DNA from: Pedosphaera sp.
GTDB taxonomy: Bacteria > Verrucomicrobiota > Verrucomicrobiia > Limisphaerales > F1-12-MAGs170
DNA length: 33,167 bases
Direction: 5' to 3'
Assembly: GCA_009695275.1 (NCBI GenBank)
Contig: SIBF01000030.1
Location: forward strand, 1-33,167
The notes below the pieces were generated by a model. The model had not been told where the DNA came from, ran no database searches, and saw nothing but the letters and a program-made list of their open reading frames with translations. How positions within the stretch are numbered: the first letter of the stretch is position 1; each line of letters opens with the position of its first letter. Below, in pieces: positions 18,426 through 26,770 of this stretch. The translations under genes and the position numbers were made by a program.

Positions 18426-19172
18426 ATGGATTGGATCGCCGACCCTCAAATCTGGATCAGCCTCCTGACGCTCACACTGCTCGAGATCGTCCTGGGAGTG
18501 GATAACATCATCTTCATCTCGATCCTTGCTGGCAAACTCCCTGCCGATCAACAGGCTCGCGCCCGGCGCACCGGACTGATGCTGGCATTGGTGACACGCG
18601 TCATTCTTCTCCTCGGGCTCGCCTGGATCGTCCGTCTGGAGAAACCGTTCGTTGCGTTCACAGTGTTTTCTCACGCAGTAGGAATATCAGGTCGTGACCT
18701 GATATTGATTCTCGGCGGCCTTTTCCTACTGGCGAAGAGCACGCACGAGATCCACGACAAACTCGAAGGCGAAGATGGGGAAGTCACGCGTCGAATCACT
18801 CCGACGTACACCGCGGTGATCATTCAGATCATGCTTCTGGACATTGTGTTCTCCCTTGATTCGGTAATCACGGCGGTTGGCATGGTCAAACAGGTGGGCG
18901 TGATGATCGCGGCCGTGCTCATCGCCATGCTCTTCATGCTGGCCTGGGTGGACAGAATCGGCGCCTTCGTCGAGCGGCATCCGACAATCAAGATGCTGGC
19001 ACTGAGTTTTCTTTTATTGATCGGCTGCGTGCTCGTGGCAGAAGGTTTTCACAAGGAGATTCCGAAGGGTTACATCTACTTCGCGATGGCCTTCTCCGTG
19101 GGAGTCGAGATGCTCAACATCAAGTTGCGCAAGAAGGACACCAAGGTGCATCTCCACCAACCTTACCGTTAA
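18426..19172 (+). CDS. TerC-family integral membrane protein
   Basis: A 248-residue polytopic membrane protein of the TerC/YkoY family. I place the start at 18426 (MDWIADPQIWISLLTLTLLE), which matches the family N-terminus; the frame is open further upstream through intergenic DNA. The diagnostic motifs are EIVLGVDNIIFISI in the first helix and DIVFSLDSVITAVGM in the middle, each carrying a conserved acidic residue within the membrane. Seven or so helices are visible. Family members are implicated in metal-ion homeostasis, for instance manganese export during metalation of secreted proteins; the substrate here is not known. The following glycosidase-like gene starts only 6 bp after its stop codon, so the pair is probably one transcript. 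Confidence 0.93.
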   Translation: MDWIADPQIWISLLTLTLLEIVLGVDNIIFISILAGKLPADQQARARRTGLMLALVTRVILLLGLAWIVRLEKPFVAFTVFSHAVGISGRDLILILGGLFLLAKSTHEIHDKLEGEDGEVTRRITPTYTAVIIQIMLLDIVFSLDSVITAVGMVKQVGVMIAAVLIAMLFMLAWVDRIGAFVERHPTIKMLALSFLLLIGCVLVAEGFHKEIPKGYIYFAMAFSVGVEMLNIKLRKKDTKVHLHQPYR

Positions 19173-19178
19173 CTTGAC

Positions 19179-20357
19179 ATGACCTCCCAACTTCCAGCAA
19201 AAACTGTAAACGCGGAGCTGATGTGGTTTTCTCCCGGATACGCAGCCCAGTTGTTATTGGCCGTCGTCGCCCTGCTCCTCAGCACGACCCGCCCGCTCGA
19301 CGCCAAACAACCACGCGTCAATCAAGCACGGCACACCACAGTCTCCATCCACAGCGACGAATTCTGGATCAATGGAAAACCAACCTATCCGAACCGCGCC
19401 TGGCAAGGTCACAAGATTCAAGGACTCCTCTTCAATTCGCGCATGGTTCAGGGAATCTACGATGACCTCAACCAGGAGACCGTTTCGCTCTGGGCTTATC
19501 CCGACACCGGCAAATGGGACGCGGACCGCAACACGCGCGAGTTTCTCGCCTCGATGCCAGAGTGGCGGCGTCACGGTTTATTGAGCTTCACGATCAATCT
19601 TCAGGGCGGTTCGCCGCAGGGTTACTCGAAGGATCAGCCCTGGCACAACTCGGCGTTTTCAGCCGATGGCTCTTTGCGCGGCGATTATCTGGAAAGGTTG
19701 GGGCTCATCCTCGACCGCGCGGACAAACTCGGGATGGTTGTCTTCCTCGGCTACTTTTATTTCGGCCAGGATCAACGACTCCTCGACGAGGCCGCCGTCA
19801 TCAATGCGACCGATAACGCCACGCGCTGGGTCATCAGCCGCGGCTATCGAAATGTCATCATCGAGATCAACAACGAGTGCGACGTGAAAAGTTACGATCA
19901 TGAAATCCTCAAGCCGGCGCGCGTTCACGAATTGATCCGGCGCGCCCAAGCCATGAGTCCGCGTGGCCACCGCCTGCTTGTCACCACTTCCTACGGCGGA
20001 GGAACAGTGCCGCGCGAGAATGTCGTCCGCGTGGCCGACTGCCTTTTGCTGCACGGAAATGGAGTGTCCGACCCGGACAAGATCACTGAAATGGTTCACA
20101 AAACTCGCGCGGTGCCAGGTTACACACCCAAGCCGATCGTCTTTAACGAAGATGATCACTTTGATTTCGATAAACCGCGGAACAATTTCACCGCCGCCAT
20201 CGGCGAATACGCATCTTGGGGTTACTTCGACTATCGGATGAAAGGTGAAACTTTCAACGACGGTTACCAAAGCGTGCCGGTGAATTGGGGCATATCGAGT
20301 GACCGGAAGCGCGGCTTCTTCAAATTGCTCCGGGACGCCACCGGTGCGAAGAATTGA
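19179..20357 (+). CDS. Secreted glycoside-hydrolase-like protein, probable clan GH-A fold
   Basis: A 392-residue protein with a hydrophobic export segment at about residues 20-38 (AAQLLLAVVALLLSTTRP). The true start is either 19179 or the internal Met at 19221. After SDEFWINGKPTYPNRAWQGH it runs like a (beta/alpha)8 barrel. The pattern of catalytic residues in clan GH-A glycosidases is visible: Asn232-Glu233 in IIEINNECD (expected acid/base at the end of strand 4) and Glu324 in IVFNEDDHFD (expected nucleophile on strand 7). Substrate cannot be predicted. It probably acts outside the cytoplasm on polysaccharides. It lies 6 bp behind terC on the same strand, an odd pairing with no evident functional link. 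Confidence 0.75.
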   Translation: MTSQLPAKTVNAELMWFSPGYAAQLLLAVVALLLSTTRPLDAKQPRVNQARHTTVSIHSDEFWINGKPTYPNRAWQGHKIQGLLFNSRMVQGIYDDLNQETVSLWAYPDTGKWDADRNTREFLASMPEWRRHGLLSFTINLQGGSPQGYSKDQPWHNSAFSADGSLRGDYLERLGLILDRADKLGMVVFLGYFYFGQDQRLLDEAAVINATDNATRWVISRGYRNVIIEINNECDVKSYDHEILKPARVHELIRRAQAMSPRGHRLLVTTSYGGGTVPRENVVRVADCLLLHGNGVSDPDKITEMVHKTRAVPGYTPKPIVFNEDDHFDFDKPRNNFTAAIGEYASWGYFDYRMKGETFNDGYQSVPVNWGISSDRKRGFFKLLRDATGAKN

Positions 20358-20387
20358 ATCCCAGCCGGGTTGTGCACATCCAGCCGT

Positions 20388-21026
<639 letters not shown>

Positions 21027-21117
21027 AATGGTTTACTTTGTAAACAACAGGGCCGCGGCGGCAGGTATTATTGCGCAGGCGAGGCCAACTGCTGACAGGT
21101 TGACGCAGCGCCGGCGG

Positions 21118-22881
21118 ATGGCCACCCTCGCCCGCATGTTTTCATCCAGATGGCGAAACTTCTGGCCTCTAACGTCGGTGCTGGCCGTGCTGCTGCTGGC
21201 CGGCTGCAAAACGACTCCGACTTCTCCCACTCGTTCGGCCAGCGAGGATACCGGCGGACCTTTGATGAAGGAGCAGGCCGCCTACGATGTGCAGCACTAC
21301 GACCTGAGCCTGCGGGTGGACCCGGCGAAGAAATCCATTTCGGGCACGGGAACGATCGAAGTGAAGGTGCTCGAGCCCATGTCCTGGCTGGTGCTCGATC
21401 TGGATCCACGCCTAAAGGTGAAGCGAGTCCGGCTGACGAGCACGCCCGGTGTTGGCTCTGGAAACGAAACCTCATTCGAACATCGCGGCTCCAAGCTCTG
21501 GGTTTTCCTCAATCAGTTGAGGCCGGCCGGCTCGCGCGTCGTGGCCGCCGTGGACTATGAAGGTCACCCGCGCATAGCCGTGAAGGCGCCCTGGGATGGC
21601 GGGTTCACCTGGTCCAAGACCAAGGATGGACGGCCGTGGATTGCGACCAGCGTGCAGGGCGAAGGCGCGGATCTTTGGTGGCCGTGCAAGGATCATCCCT
21701 CCGACAAACCGGAGTCGTTCACCTTGCGCATTCGCGTGCCGCCGGGGCTGGTGGTGGCCGCGAATGGCCGGTTGATCGAAGTGCTGACGCATGACGATGG
21801 CACCCGGACCTATCACTGGCATACCGCGTTTCCCATCAGCAACTACAACGTGGCGCTGAACATCGCGCCCTACGAAACGATCACGACCAATTACACCAGC
21901 GTGACCGGCGAGATTGTCCCGGCGACTTACTGGGTGTTGCCGGAGAACAAGCCGAAAGGGGAGAAGCTCTTTCCCGAAATGCTCGACCACTTGAACTTCT
22001 ACGAACGGCTGCTCGGGCCCTATCCCTTTCGCGGCGAGAAATACGGCGTGGCTGAGACGCCGCATCTGGGCATGGAACATCAGTCCATCATCGGCTACGG
22101 CAATAATTACAAGGGCGGCCCGCATGGATACGACTGGCTGCACCACCACGAGCTGGGCCACGAATGGTGGGGCAACCTGGTCACGGCGGAGGATTGGCGT
22201 CATTTCTGGATTCACGAGGGGCTTTGCACCTACATGCAGGCGCTCTATGCGGAAGAGCGGGAAGGCGCCATGGCCTATCACCACGCACTCTATGAGAACC
22301 GTCGCAAGATCAAGAACCAGCACGCCGTGGTTCCGGGGAAGCCCGCGGGTATGAAGGAAATCGACCGGGACGTGGGCAACGACGCCTATTTCAAAGGCGA
22401 GTGGGTGGTGCACATGTTGCGTTACCTGATCGGCCGCGAACAGACACTGACGGTCCTTCGTCGATTTGCCTACCCCACGCCGGAGATGGAGCGAATCACC
22501 AACGGCAGCGCCTGCCGTTTTGTATCGACGGCGGATTTCGTCCGGCAAGCTGAAGCCGTCTCGGGCCGCAACCTGGGCTGGTTCTTCAATCTCTACTTGA
22601 ACCAGCCCAAGCTGCCGAAACTGGTTTCGGAAATTCGCGGCGACAAACTCTTGCTGCGATGGGAGACGCCGAAAGGCTACCCGTTTCCCATGCCGCTGGA
22701 GATCGAAGTGAACGGACAAATCGAGCGCATCGAAATGCCCGATGGCCAGGCCGACCTCAGCGCCGCGCGCTACGCCAAAGCCCGGCTTGACCCCCAGATG
22801 TGGATCTTGAAGGAGTCACGTCTGATCGATGTCACGCCGGCTGTCCGTCCAGAATCGAAATCCGTTTCAGCAGCGCACTGA
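21118..22881 (+). CDS. M1-family metallopeptidase lipoprotein
   Basis: A 587-residue protein (start at 21118, or at 21136) with a lipoprotein signal: a basic N-terminus, a hydrophobic segment, then VLLLAGC with Cys as the probable lipidation site. The zinc-binding motif is complete: HELGHEWW (His344, Glu345, His348) followed 18 residues later by Glu367 in IHEGLCTYMQ. GMEHQSIIGYG stands where M1 enzymes have the GAMEN substrate motif. The N-terminal beta-domain (YDVQHYDLSLRVDPAKKSIS) is typical of the family. The protein ends about 110 residues after the catalytic domain with a small beta-domain, without the long C-terminal helical domain. It likely trims peptides in the periplasm or at the outer membrane. 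Substrate specificity is unknown. Confidence 0.92.
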   Translation: MATLARMFSSRWRNFWPLTSVLAVLLLAGCKTTPTSPTRSASEDTGGPLMKEQAAYDVQHYDLSLRVDPAKKSISGTGTIEVKVLEPMSWLVLDLDPRLKVKRVRLTSTPGVGSGNETSFEHRGSKLWVFLNQLRPAGSRVVAAVDYEGHPRIAVKAPWDGGFTWSKTKDGRPWIATSVQGEGADLWWPCKDHPSDKPESFTLRIRVPPGLVVAANGRLIEVLTHDDGTRTYHWHTAFPISNYNVALNIAPYETITTNYTSVTGEIVPATYWVLPENKPKGEKLFPEMLDHLNFYERLLGPYPFRGEKYGVAETPHLGMEHQSIIGYGNNYKGGPHGYDWLHHHELGHEWWGNLVTAEDWRHFWIHEGLCTYMQALYAEEREGAMAYHHALYENRRKIKNQHAVVPGKPAGMKEIDRDVGNDAYFKGEWVVHMLRYLIGREQTLTVLRRFAYPTPEMERITNGSACRFVSTADFVRQAEAVSGRNLGWFFNLYLNQPKLPKLVSEIRGDKLLLRWETPKGYPFPMPLEIEVNGQIERIEMPDGQADLSAARYAKARLDPQMWILKESRLIDVTPAVRPESKSVSAAH

Positions 22882-22974
22882 TCCTGGCCACGCGGCTGTT
22901 CCTGTTCATGTCCGGAAATGACCCAGCGCGCGGCGCGGTGGAAAGTGGAAAAATGAAGCTCGCGCGGGCGTCCC

Positions 22975-23112
22975 GGCCGCCTGCCCCTCGCCCATCAGAT
23001 TTTTCTTCTCCGCATCGGATGGGGAGAAGGCGGCCGAAGGTCGGATGAGGTGTTCCCTGGGAGTTGGAGTGGAAAGGGTGAGGGAATTGCCGGCTCGCCG
23101 GATGCAATTCCC
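22975..23112. repeat. Extragenic palindromic repeat block
   Basis: Two inverted repeats lie here: GGCCGCCT (22975-22982) pairs with AGGCGGCC (23028-23035), and GGGAATTGC (23082-23090) pairs with GCAATTCCC (23104-23112), the second with an inner CGGC/GCCG extension. The block lies directly between the M1 gene and the hsdM fragment and resembles the palindromes found in the hsdR remnant. The 22882-23238 interval has no other recognisable gene content. Confidence 0.65.
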
Positions 23113-23238
23113 GCCTTTGCAACCACCTTTCCCTGCGCCATTCTCGCCCCCATGCCGCCGCTGGAATTCAACCCAATGCAACCCTGGCTCATTACACCAG
23201 GCGGCAACGTGGCGGAAATCATCCGCTGCCTCGCCGTC

Positions 23239-23421
23239 ATGAACCTCGCCCTGCGCGGCATCGAGGCCGACTTCGGCCCCGAGCACGCCGACACCTTCCG
23301 CCGCGACCTCCATCCCGACCTCCGCGCCGACTACGTCCTCGCCAACCCGCCCTTCAACGACTCCGACTGGTTCCGCAAAGACGACGACGTGCGCTGGCAG
23401 TTCGGCGTCCCGTCCAAGGGC
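23239..23421 (+). pseudogene. hsdM: Fragment of a type I restriction-modification methyltransferase (HsdM)
   Basis: About 60 codons show strong HsdM character: [38 protein letters not shown] with the adenine-methyltransferase motif NPPF, then the basic/acidic stretch ending WQFGVPSKG. The SAM-binding motif upstream and the entire C-terminal half are missing, so it is a remnant of a roughly 500-residue gene. The left boundary lies in repeat-rich DNA. The right boundary runs into the leader of the type III-like operon, 50 bp before its first gene. It is readable as an ORF (23050-23469), but the ends of that ORF are not HsdM-like. Confidence 0.85.
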
Positions 23422-23470
23422 ATTCGTGGAAAAAATCACCTCATTCTTTCAAACTGGAGCAATAACTAAC

Positions 23471-25387
23471 ATGGACGAATCAAAGAACGCTTTTCACTGG
23501 GGGCCGACGAATCCTCATCCGCTCTCGAAGATGCGCACCGAGCTGGTGTGGGATGGGAAATACGACGAGTTCGGCAACCGCCGGGAGGTGGATGTCGCGT
23601 CGTGCGCGATGCCGATGCAGAAGATTGAGACGGTGGACGAGCCGCGGCAGCGGGCGGCGGCGGAAGGGTATCTGGAGCTGTTCGAGAAGCAGCTTGGCGG
23701 CAAGAAGCACGACGACTTCCGCAACCGGCTCATCTGGGGCGACAACAAGCTCGTCATGGCCAGCCTGCTCAAGGAGTTCAAGGGCCGCATCGACCTCATC
23801 TACATTGACCCGCCCTTCGACGTGGGCGCGGATTTCACGATGGATGTGCCCATCGGCGACGGCAACGAGGAGGTCGGCAAAGACCAGTCCACCCTCGAAA
23901 TGGTCGCCTACCGGGACATGTGGGGGAAAGGCACCGACTCTTACCTCCACATGATGTATGAGCGTCTGATGCTAATGAAGGAACTTCTTTCAGAGAAAGG
24001 CAGTATTTTTGTCCACTGCGATTGGCATATGTCATTCTTTCTCCGATGCTTGCTGGAGGAAGTTTTTGGAAAGGAGAACTTCCAGAACGAAATCTACTGG
24101 TATTACTACAACAAGCTCCACGGAGCGAGGAAACGAGTTTTTCCGAGAGCCACAGACTCAATCCTGTATTACCTGAAGAATCGGGAGGCGGGCTTTACTT
24201 ACAGGCACATCAAGGAGCCGAGGGACAAAGCCGTAACAAAACTAAAATACAGCTTCATTGGCGGAAAGATTGTCAACGATAAGGGTGAAGACGGGAAGAC
24301 CATAACTTACGAGAGCACGGAGCGGCAAATTGATAACGTTTGGCGAATCCGAATGCTTCAGCCCGCTGACAAAACCGAGTTTCTTGGCTATTCGACCCAG
24401 AAACCCGAAGACATTGCTGAAAGAATAATTACTGCGGTAACCGACGAAGGCGACCTCGTCGCGGATTTCTTCTGCGGAAGCGGGACAACCGGAGCAGTCG
24501 CGGAGCGCATGGGGCGGCGATGGATCATGTCTGATTTCGGACGGTTCTCTATCCACACGAGCCGGAAGCGAATCATCGAGCGTCAGCGCAAGCTTCACGA
24601 TGACAACCAGCCGTATCGTGCCTTTGACGTTTACAACCTTGGTCGCTACGAGCGCCAGTGGTGGCAAAAGGACCGATTGAAGGGTGCGGAGGAAGAGCAT
24701 CGCCGCATCGTGCTGGAATTTTTCAAAGCGGAGATTCTGAGCACCCCGCCTAACCCACTGCTGCACGGACGCAAGGCCGGTGCGTTCTGTCATGTGGACG
24801 GCATTGATGGACTCTTCACTCGTGATGAAGCCCGCGCCGTGGCGGAAGCGACGGTGCAGGCTGGTGGGCGCGAGGTCTATTGTCTTGCGTGGGAGTTTGA
24901 GATGGAACTGCGCACGCACTGCCTCGCGCTGGAGGCGGAGTTCAAAATCAAAATGAAGCTGGTGCCCATCCCGCGCGAAATCATGGAGAAGAACCGCAAG
25001 AGTCCGCCGCCCTTCCTCGAAATGGCGGTGCTCGAAGCGGAGTCGGTGGTGCGCACGGCAGGCGGCAAGAAGTCCTTGGACGTGAAGCTGACGAAGTTTC
25101 TCCCCTCGCTGGCGGAAGTAGGGAGCAAGGAACTGGAGGCGCTAAAGGAGCGCGCAGTGAAGAGCGGTTTCGACTTCATTGATTTCTGGGCGGTGGATTT
25201 CGACTGGCATCCCGGCAAGCCATTCAACCATCACTGGCAGGATTATCGCACCCGGAAAGACCGGTCGCTCAAGACCGTGAGCGACGCCGGACACACCTAC
25301 GAAAAGGCAGGGAAGCACACCATCTGCGTGAAGGTGGTGGATGTCTTCGGCTGCGATACGAGCATCACAATTGACGTCAACGTCTAA
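23471..25387 (+). CDS. mod: Type III-like adenine-specific DNA methyltransferase (Mod)
   Basis: A 638-residue methyltransferase, first gene of the operon. The catalytic motif DPPF lies at about residue 113 (LIYIDPPFDVGADF), and the SAM-binding motif DFFCGSGTTGAVAERMG at about 332-348. Motif IV before motif I is the beta-class order typical of type III Mod subunits. YSTQKPE, the usual motif before motif I, is present at about 308. The roughly 270-residue C-terminal part (FCHVDGIDGLFTRDEARAVA onward, ending in HTICVKVVDVFGCDTSITID) is likely the target-recognition/Res-interaction region. It would methylate host adenine in a short asymmetric site and protect against Res. I chose the ATG at 23471, with GGAG 11 bp upstream; the frame is open from a GTG at 23426. 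Confidence 0.93.
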   Translation: MDESKNAFHWGPTNPHPLSKMRTELVWDGKYDEFGNRREVDVASCAMPMQKIETVDEPRQRAAAEGYLELFEKQLGGKKHDDFRNRLIWGDNKLVMASLLKEFKGRIDLIYIDPPFDVGADFTMDVPIGDGNEEVGKDQSTLEMVAYRDMWGKGTDSYLHMMYERLMLMKELLSEKGSIFVHCDWHMSFFLRCLLEEVFGKENFQNEIYWYYYNKLHGARKRVFPRATDSILYYLKNREAGFTYRHIKEPRDKAVTKLKYSFIGGKIVNDKGEDGKTITYESTERQIDNVWRIRMLQPADKTEFLGYSTQKPEDIAERIITAVTDEGDLVADFFCGSGTTGAVAERMGRRWIMSDFGRFSIHTSRKRIIERQRKLHDDNQPYRAFDVYNLGRYERQWWQKDRLKGAEEEHRRIVLEFFKAEILSTPPNPLLHGRKAGAFCHVDGIDGLFTRDEARAVAEATVQAGGREVYCLAWEFEMELRTHCLALEAEFKIKMKLVPIPREIMEKNRKSPPPFLEMAVLEAESVVRTAGGKKSLDVKLTKFLPSLAEVGSKELEALKERAVKSGFDFIDFWAVDFDWHPGKPFNHHWQDYRTRKDRSLKTVSDAGHTYEKAGKHTICVKVVDVFGCDTSITIDVNV

Positions 25388-25399
25388 GAAGGAGAAACT

Positions 25400-26371
25400 A
25401 TGAGCGCAAACGACACAAATGCCTACCTCACGATTCGCTTTGAAGGCCCGGAAGTAAAACCAGGCCGGATGCGGCTGGATGATTTCATCCAAGCCGCGCG
25501 CGAGTTCTCTACCTGCGCCAAACGTGTGGCGCTCGCGCTTCACCAGACCCCGAGCACCGCCAAAGGTCGTCGCTCAGACGAAATCGTGGCTGCGCTCTCG
25601 CTCGACATCATCGGCTTCACTCACGGCAGCCCGGCGGCGGTGGCGCACCTCGAACGCACCGACGGTCAGATGCTCATGGAGGGGGAAGACGCAGGCGAGC
25701 AGACTTACCGGGCTTTGATTGAAGGCATCGAAGTGGCCGGAGGGCCGGGCGACGCGTTGCCACCGGGATTCGACCTGGGTGTGCTAATGAAGCTCCGGGA
25801 CATCGGGAAGCTCTTCAACAAAGGGGTGAGCCGGATGGAGTTCACGCTCAATCATCGGGTGCTCCCGGTGAAAACCGCCTTCGACCTTGAAAAGTGTGAC
25901 CGCATCCGGCAGCGCATCGAGAAGCCGGAATCCCAGCGGCAGACCATTGAGGGACGCCTGCTGATGGCAGACTTCAAGGAGTCGGGTCGCCAGTTGCGCA
26001 TCCATCCTCCCATGGGGCCGTCCGTGACCTGCAAGTTCCCTGAGAGCCTGAGCGCGGAGGTAGAGGAATGCATCCGGCAGTTTGTGCGGGTGAGCGGCAA
26101 GATGGATTACCACCCCACGGGCGAACCCCGATGGCTAAACATCGCGAACATTGAGCAGATTGACGCGCCTGCCGCGAGTGTGATGGCGGAGACGGGCGCG
26201 ACATGGACCTACGACTATTGGGAGAACCCGCCTGCCGCCGAATACGCGCGTCGCCAAGGCGTGCAACCAGTCAATGATTTTTCCGCGCTGTTCGGCGCGG
26301 GCCAAGCCGAGGACTGGGAGGGATTCGAGGAAGCGGTCGAGCTTTGGCACTCGGAGAATCCCGTCAAATGA
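25400..26371 (+). CDS. Protein of unknown function with antitoxin-like C-terminal tail
   Basis: A 323-residue soluble protein, starting at an ATG with AAGGAG (25389-25394) five bases ahead and 12 bp after mod. The N-terminal 40 residues (LTIRFEGPEVKPGRMRLDDF) and the middle match nothing I know. The C-terminal tail, about the last 45 residues (EYARRQGVQPVNDFSALFG, then EDWEGFEEAVELW), resembles the short toxin-binding tails of VapB-type antitoxins, which usually sit on proteins of only 70-90 residues. The next gene, 9 bp away, is a PIN-domain VapC-like toxin. I therefore infer that this is its antitoxin, enlarged by a domain of about 270 residues. That domain could also serve DNA binding or Mod/Res contact. 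No helix-turn-helix was evident. Confidence 0.7.
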   Translation: MSANDTNAYLTIRFEGPEVKPGRMRLDDFIQAAREFSTCAKRVALALHQTPSTAKGRRSDEIVAALSLDIIGFTHGSPAAVAHLERTDGQMLMEGEDAGEQTYRALIEGIEVAGGPGDALPPGFDLGVLMKLRDIGKLFNKGVSRMEFTLNHRVLPVKTAFDLEKCDRIRQRIEKPESQRQTIEGRLLMADFKESGRQLRIHPPMGPSVTCKFPESLSAEVEECIRQFVRVSGKMDYHPTGEPRWLNIANIEQIDAPAASVMAETGATWTYDYWENPPAAEYARRQGVQPVNDFSALFGAGQAEDWEGFEEAVELWHSENPVK

Positions 26372-26380
26372 GGAGTCACC

Positions 26381-26767
26381 ATGCTCATTGATACCAACAT
26401 CGTCTCCTACATTTACAAAGGCGACACTCGGGCCAAGGCCTACGAGGCTCACCTGACGGGACAGACGCTTTTTGTGTCGTTCATGACGGTGGCGGAGCTG
26501 TATCGCTGGCCGTTTGAAAGGAACTGGAGTGAGCCGACGAAGCAGAAGCTGGTGCAGTTCCTTAAGAATTTCGCCGTGCTGCCCTACGACGAAGGATTGG
26601 CGTGGAGTTGGGCCGAATTGGTCGGAAAGACCTGCCGTGGCCGCCCGATGTCGCTGGCGGACTCGTGGATCGCCGCTACCGCGCTCCGGCACAAGATTCC
26701 GGTTGTGACCCACAACAAGAAGCATTTTGAGCACGTGCCCGGGCTAACCATCATTTCCGAAAGCTGA
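26381..26767 (+). CDS. PIN-domain ribonuclease, VapC-like toxin
   Basis: A 128-residue PIN-domain protein. The acidic active-site residues are in place: Asp4 in MLIDTNIVSY, Glu39 in VAELYRW, Asp94 in LADSWIAATAL; the fourth position is Asn112 in VTHNKKHF. VapC toxins cut tRNA or rRNA with two metal ions and are held in check by a tail of the antitoxin. AGGAG (26371-26375), overlapping the upstream stop, lies 5 bases before the ATG, so translation is probably coupled to the preceding gene. The Res gene starts 3 bp after its stop. A toxin gene sandwiched between the Mod and Res genes of a restriction system is unusual and suggests coordinated control. Confidence 0.9.
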   Translation: MLIDTNIVSYIYKGDTRAKAYEAHLTGQTLFVSFMTVAELYRWPFERNWSEPTKQKLVQFLKNFAVLPYDEGLAWSWAELVGKTCRGRPMSLADSWIAATALRHKIPVVTHNKKHFEHVPGLTIISES

Positions 26768-26770
26768 CCC

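Noticed and set aside
21472-22719. Long minus-strand open frame (415 codons) opposite the M1 peptidase
   Set aside because: It is His/Arg/Val-rich antisense read-through of a GC-rich gene with clear catalytic motifs on the plus strand.
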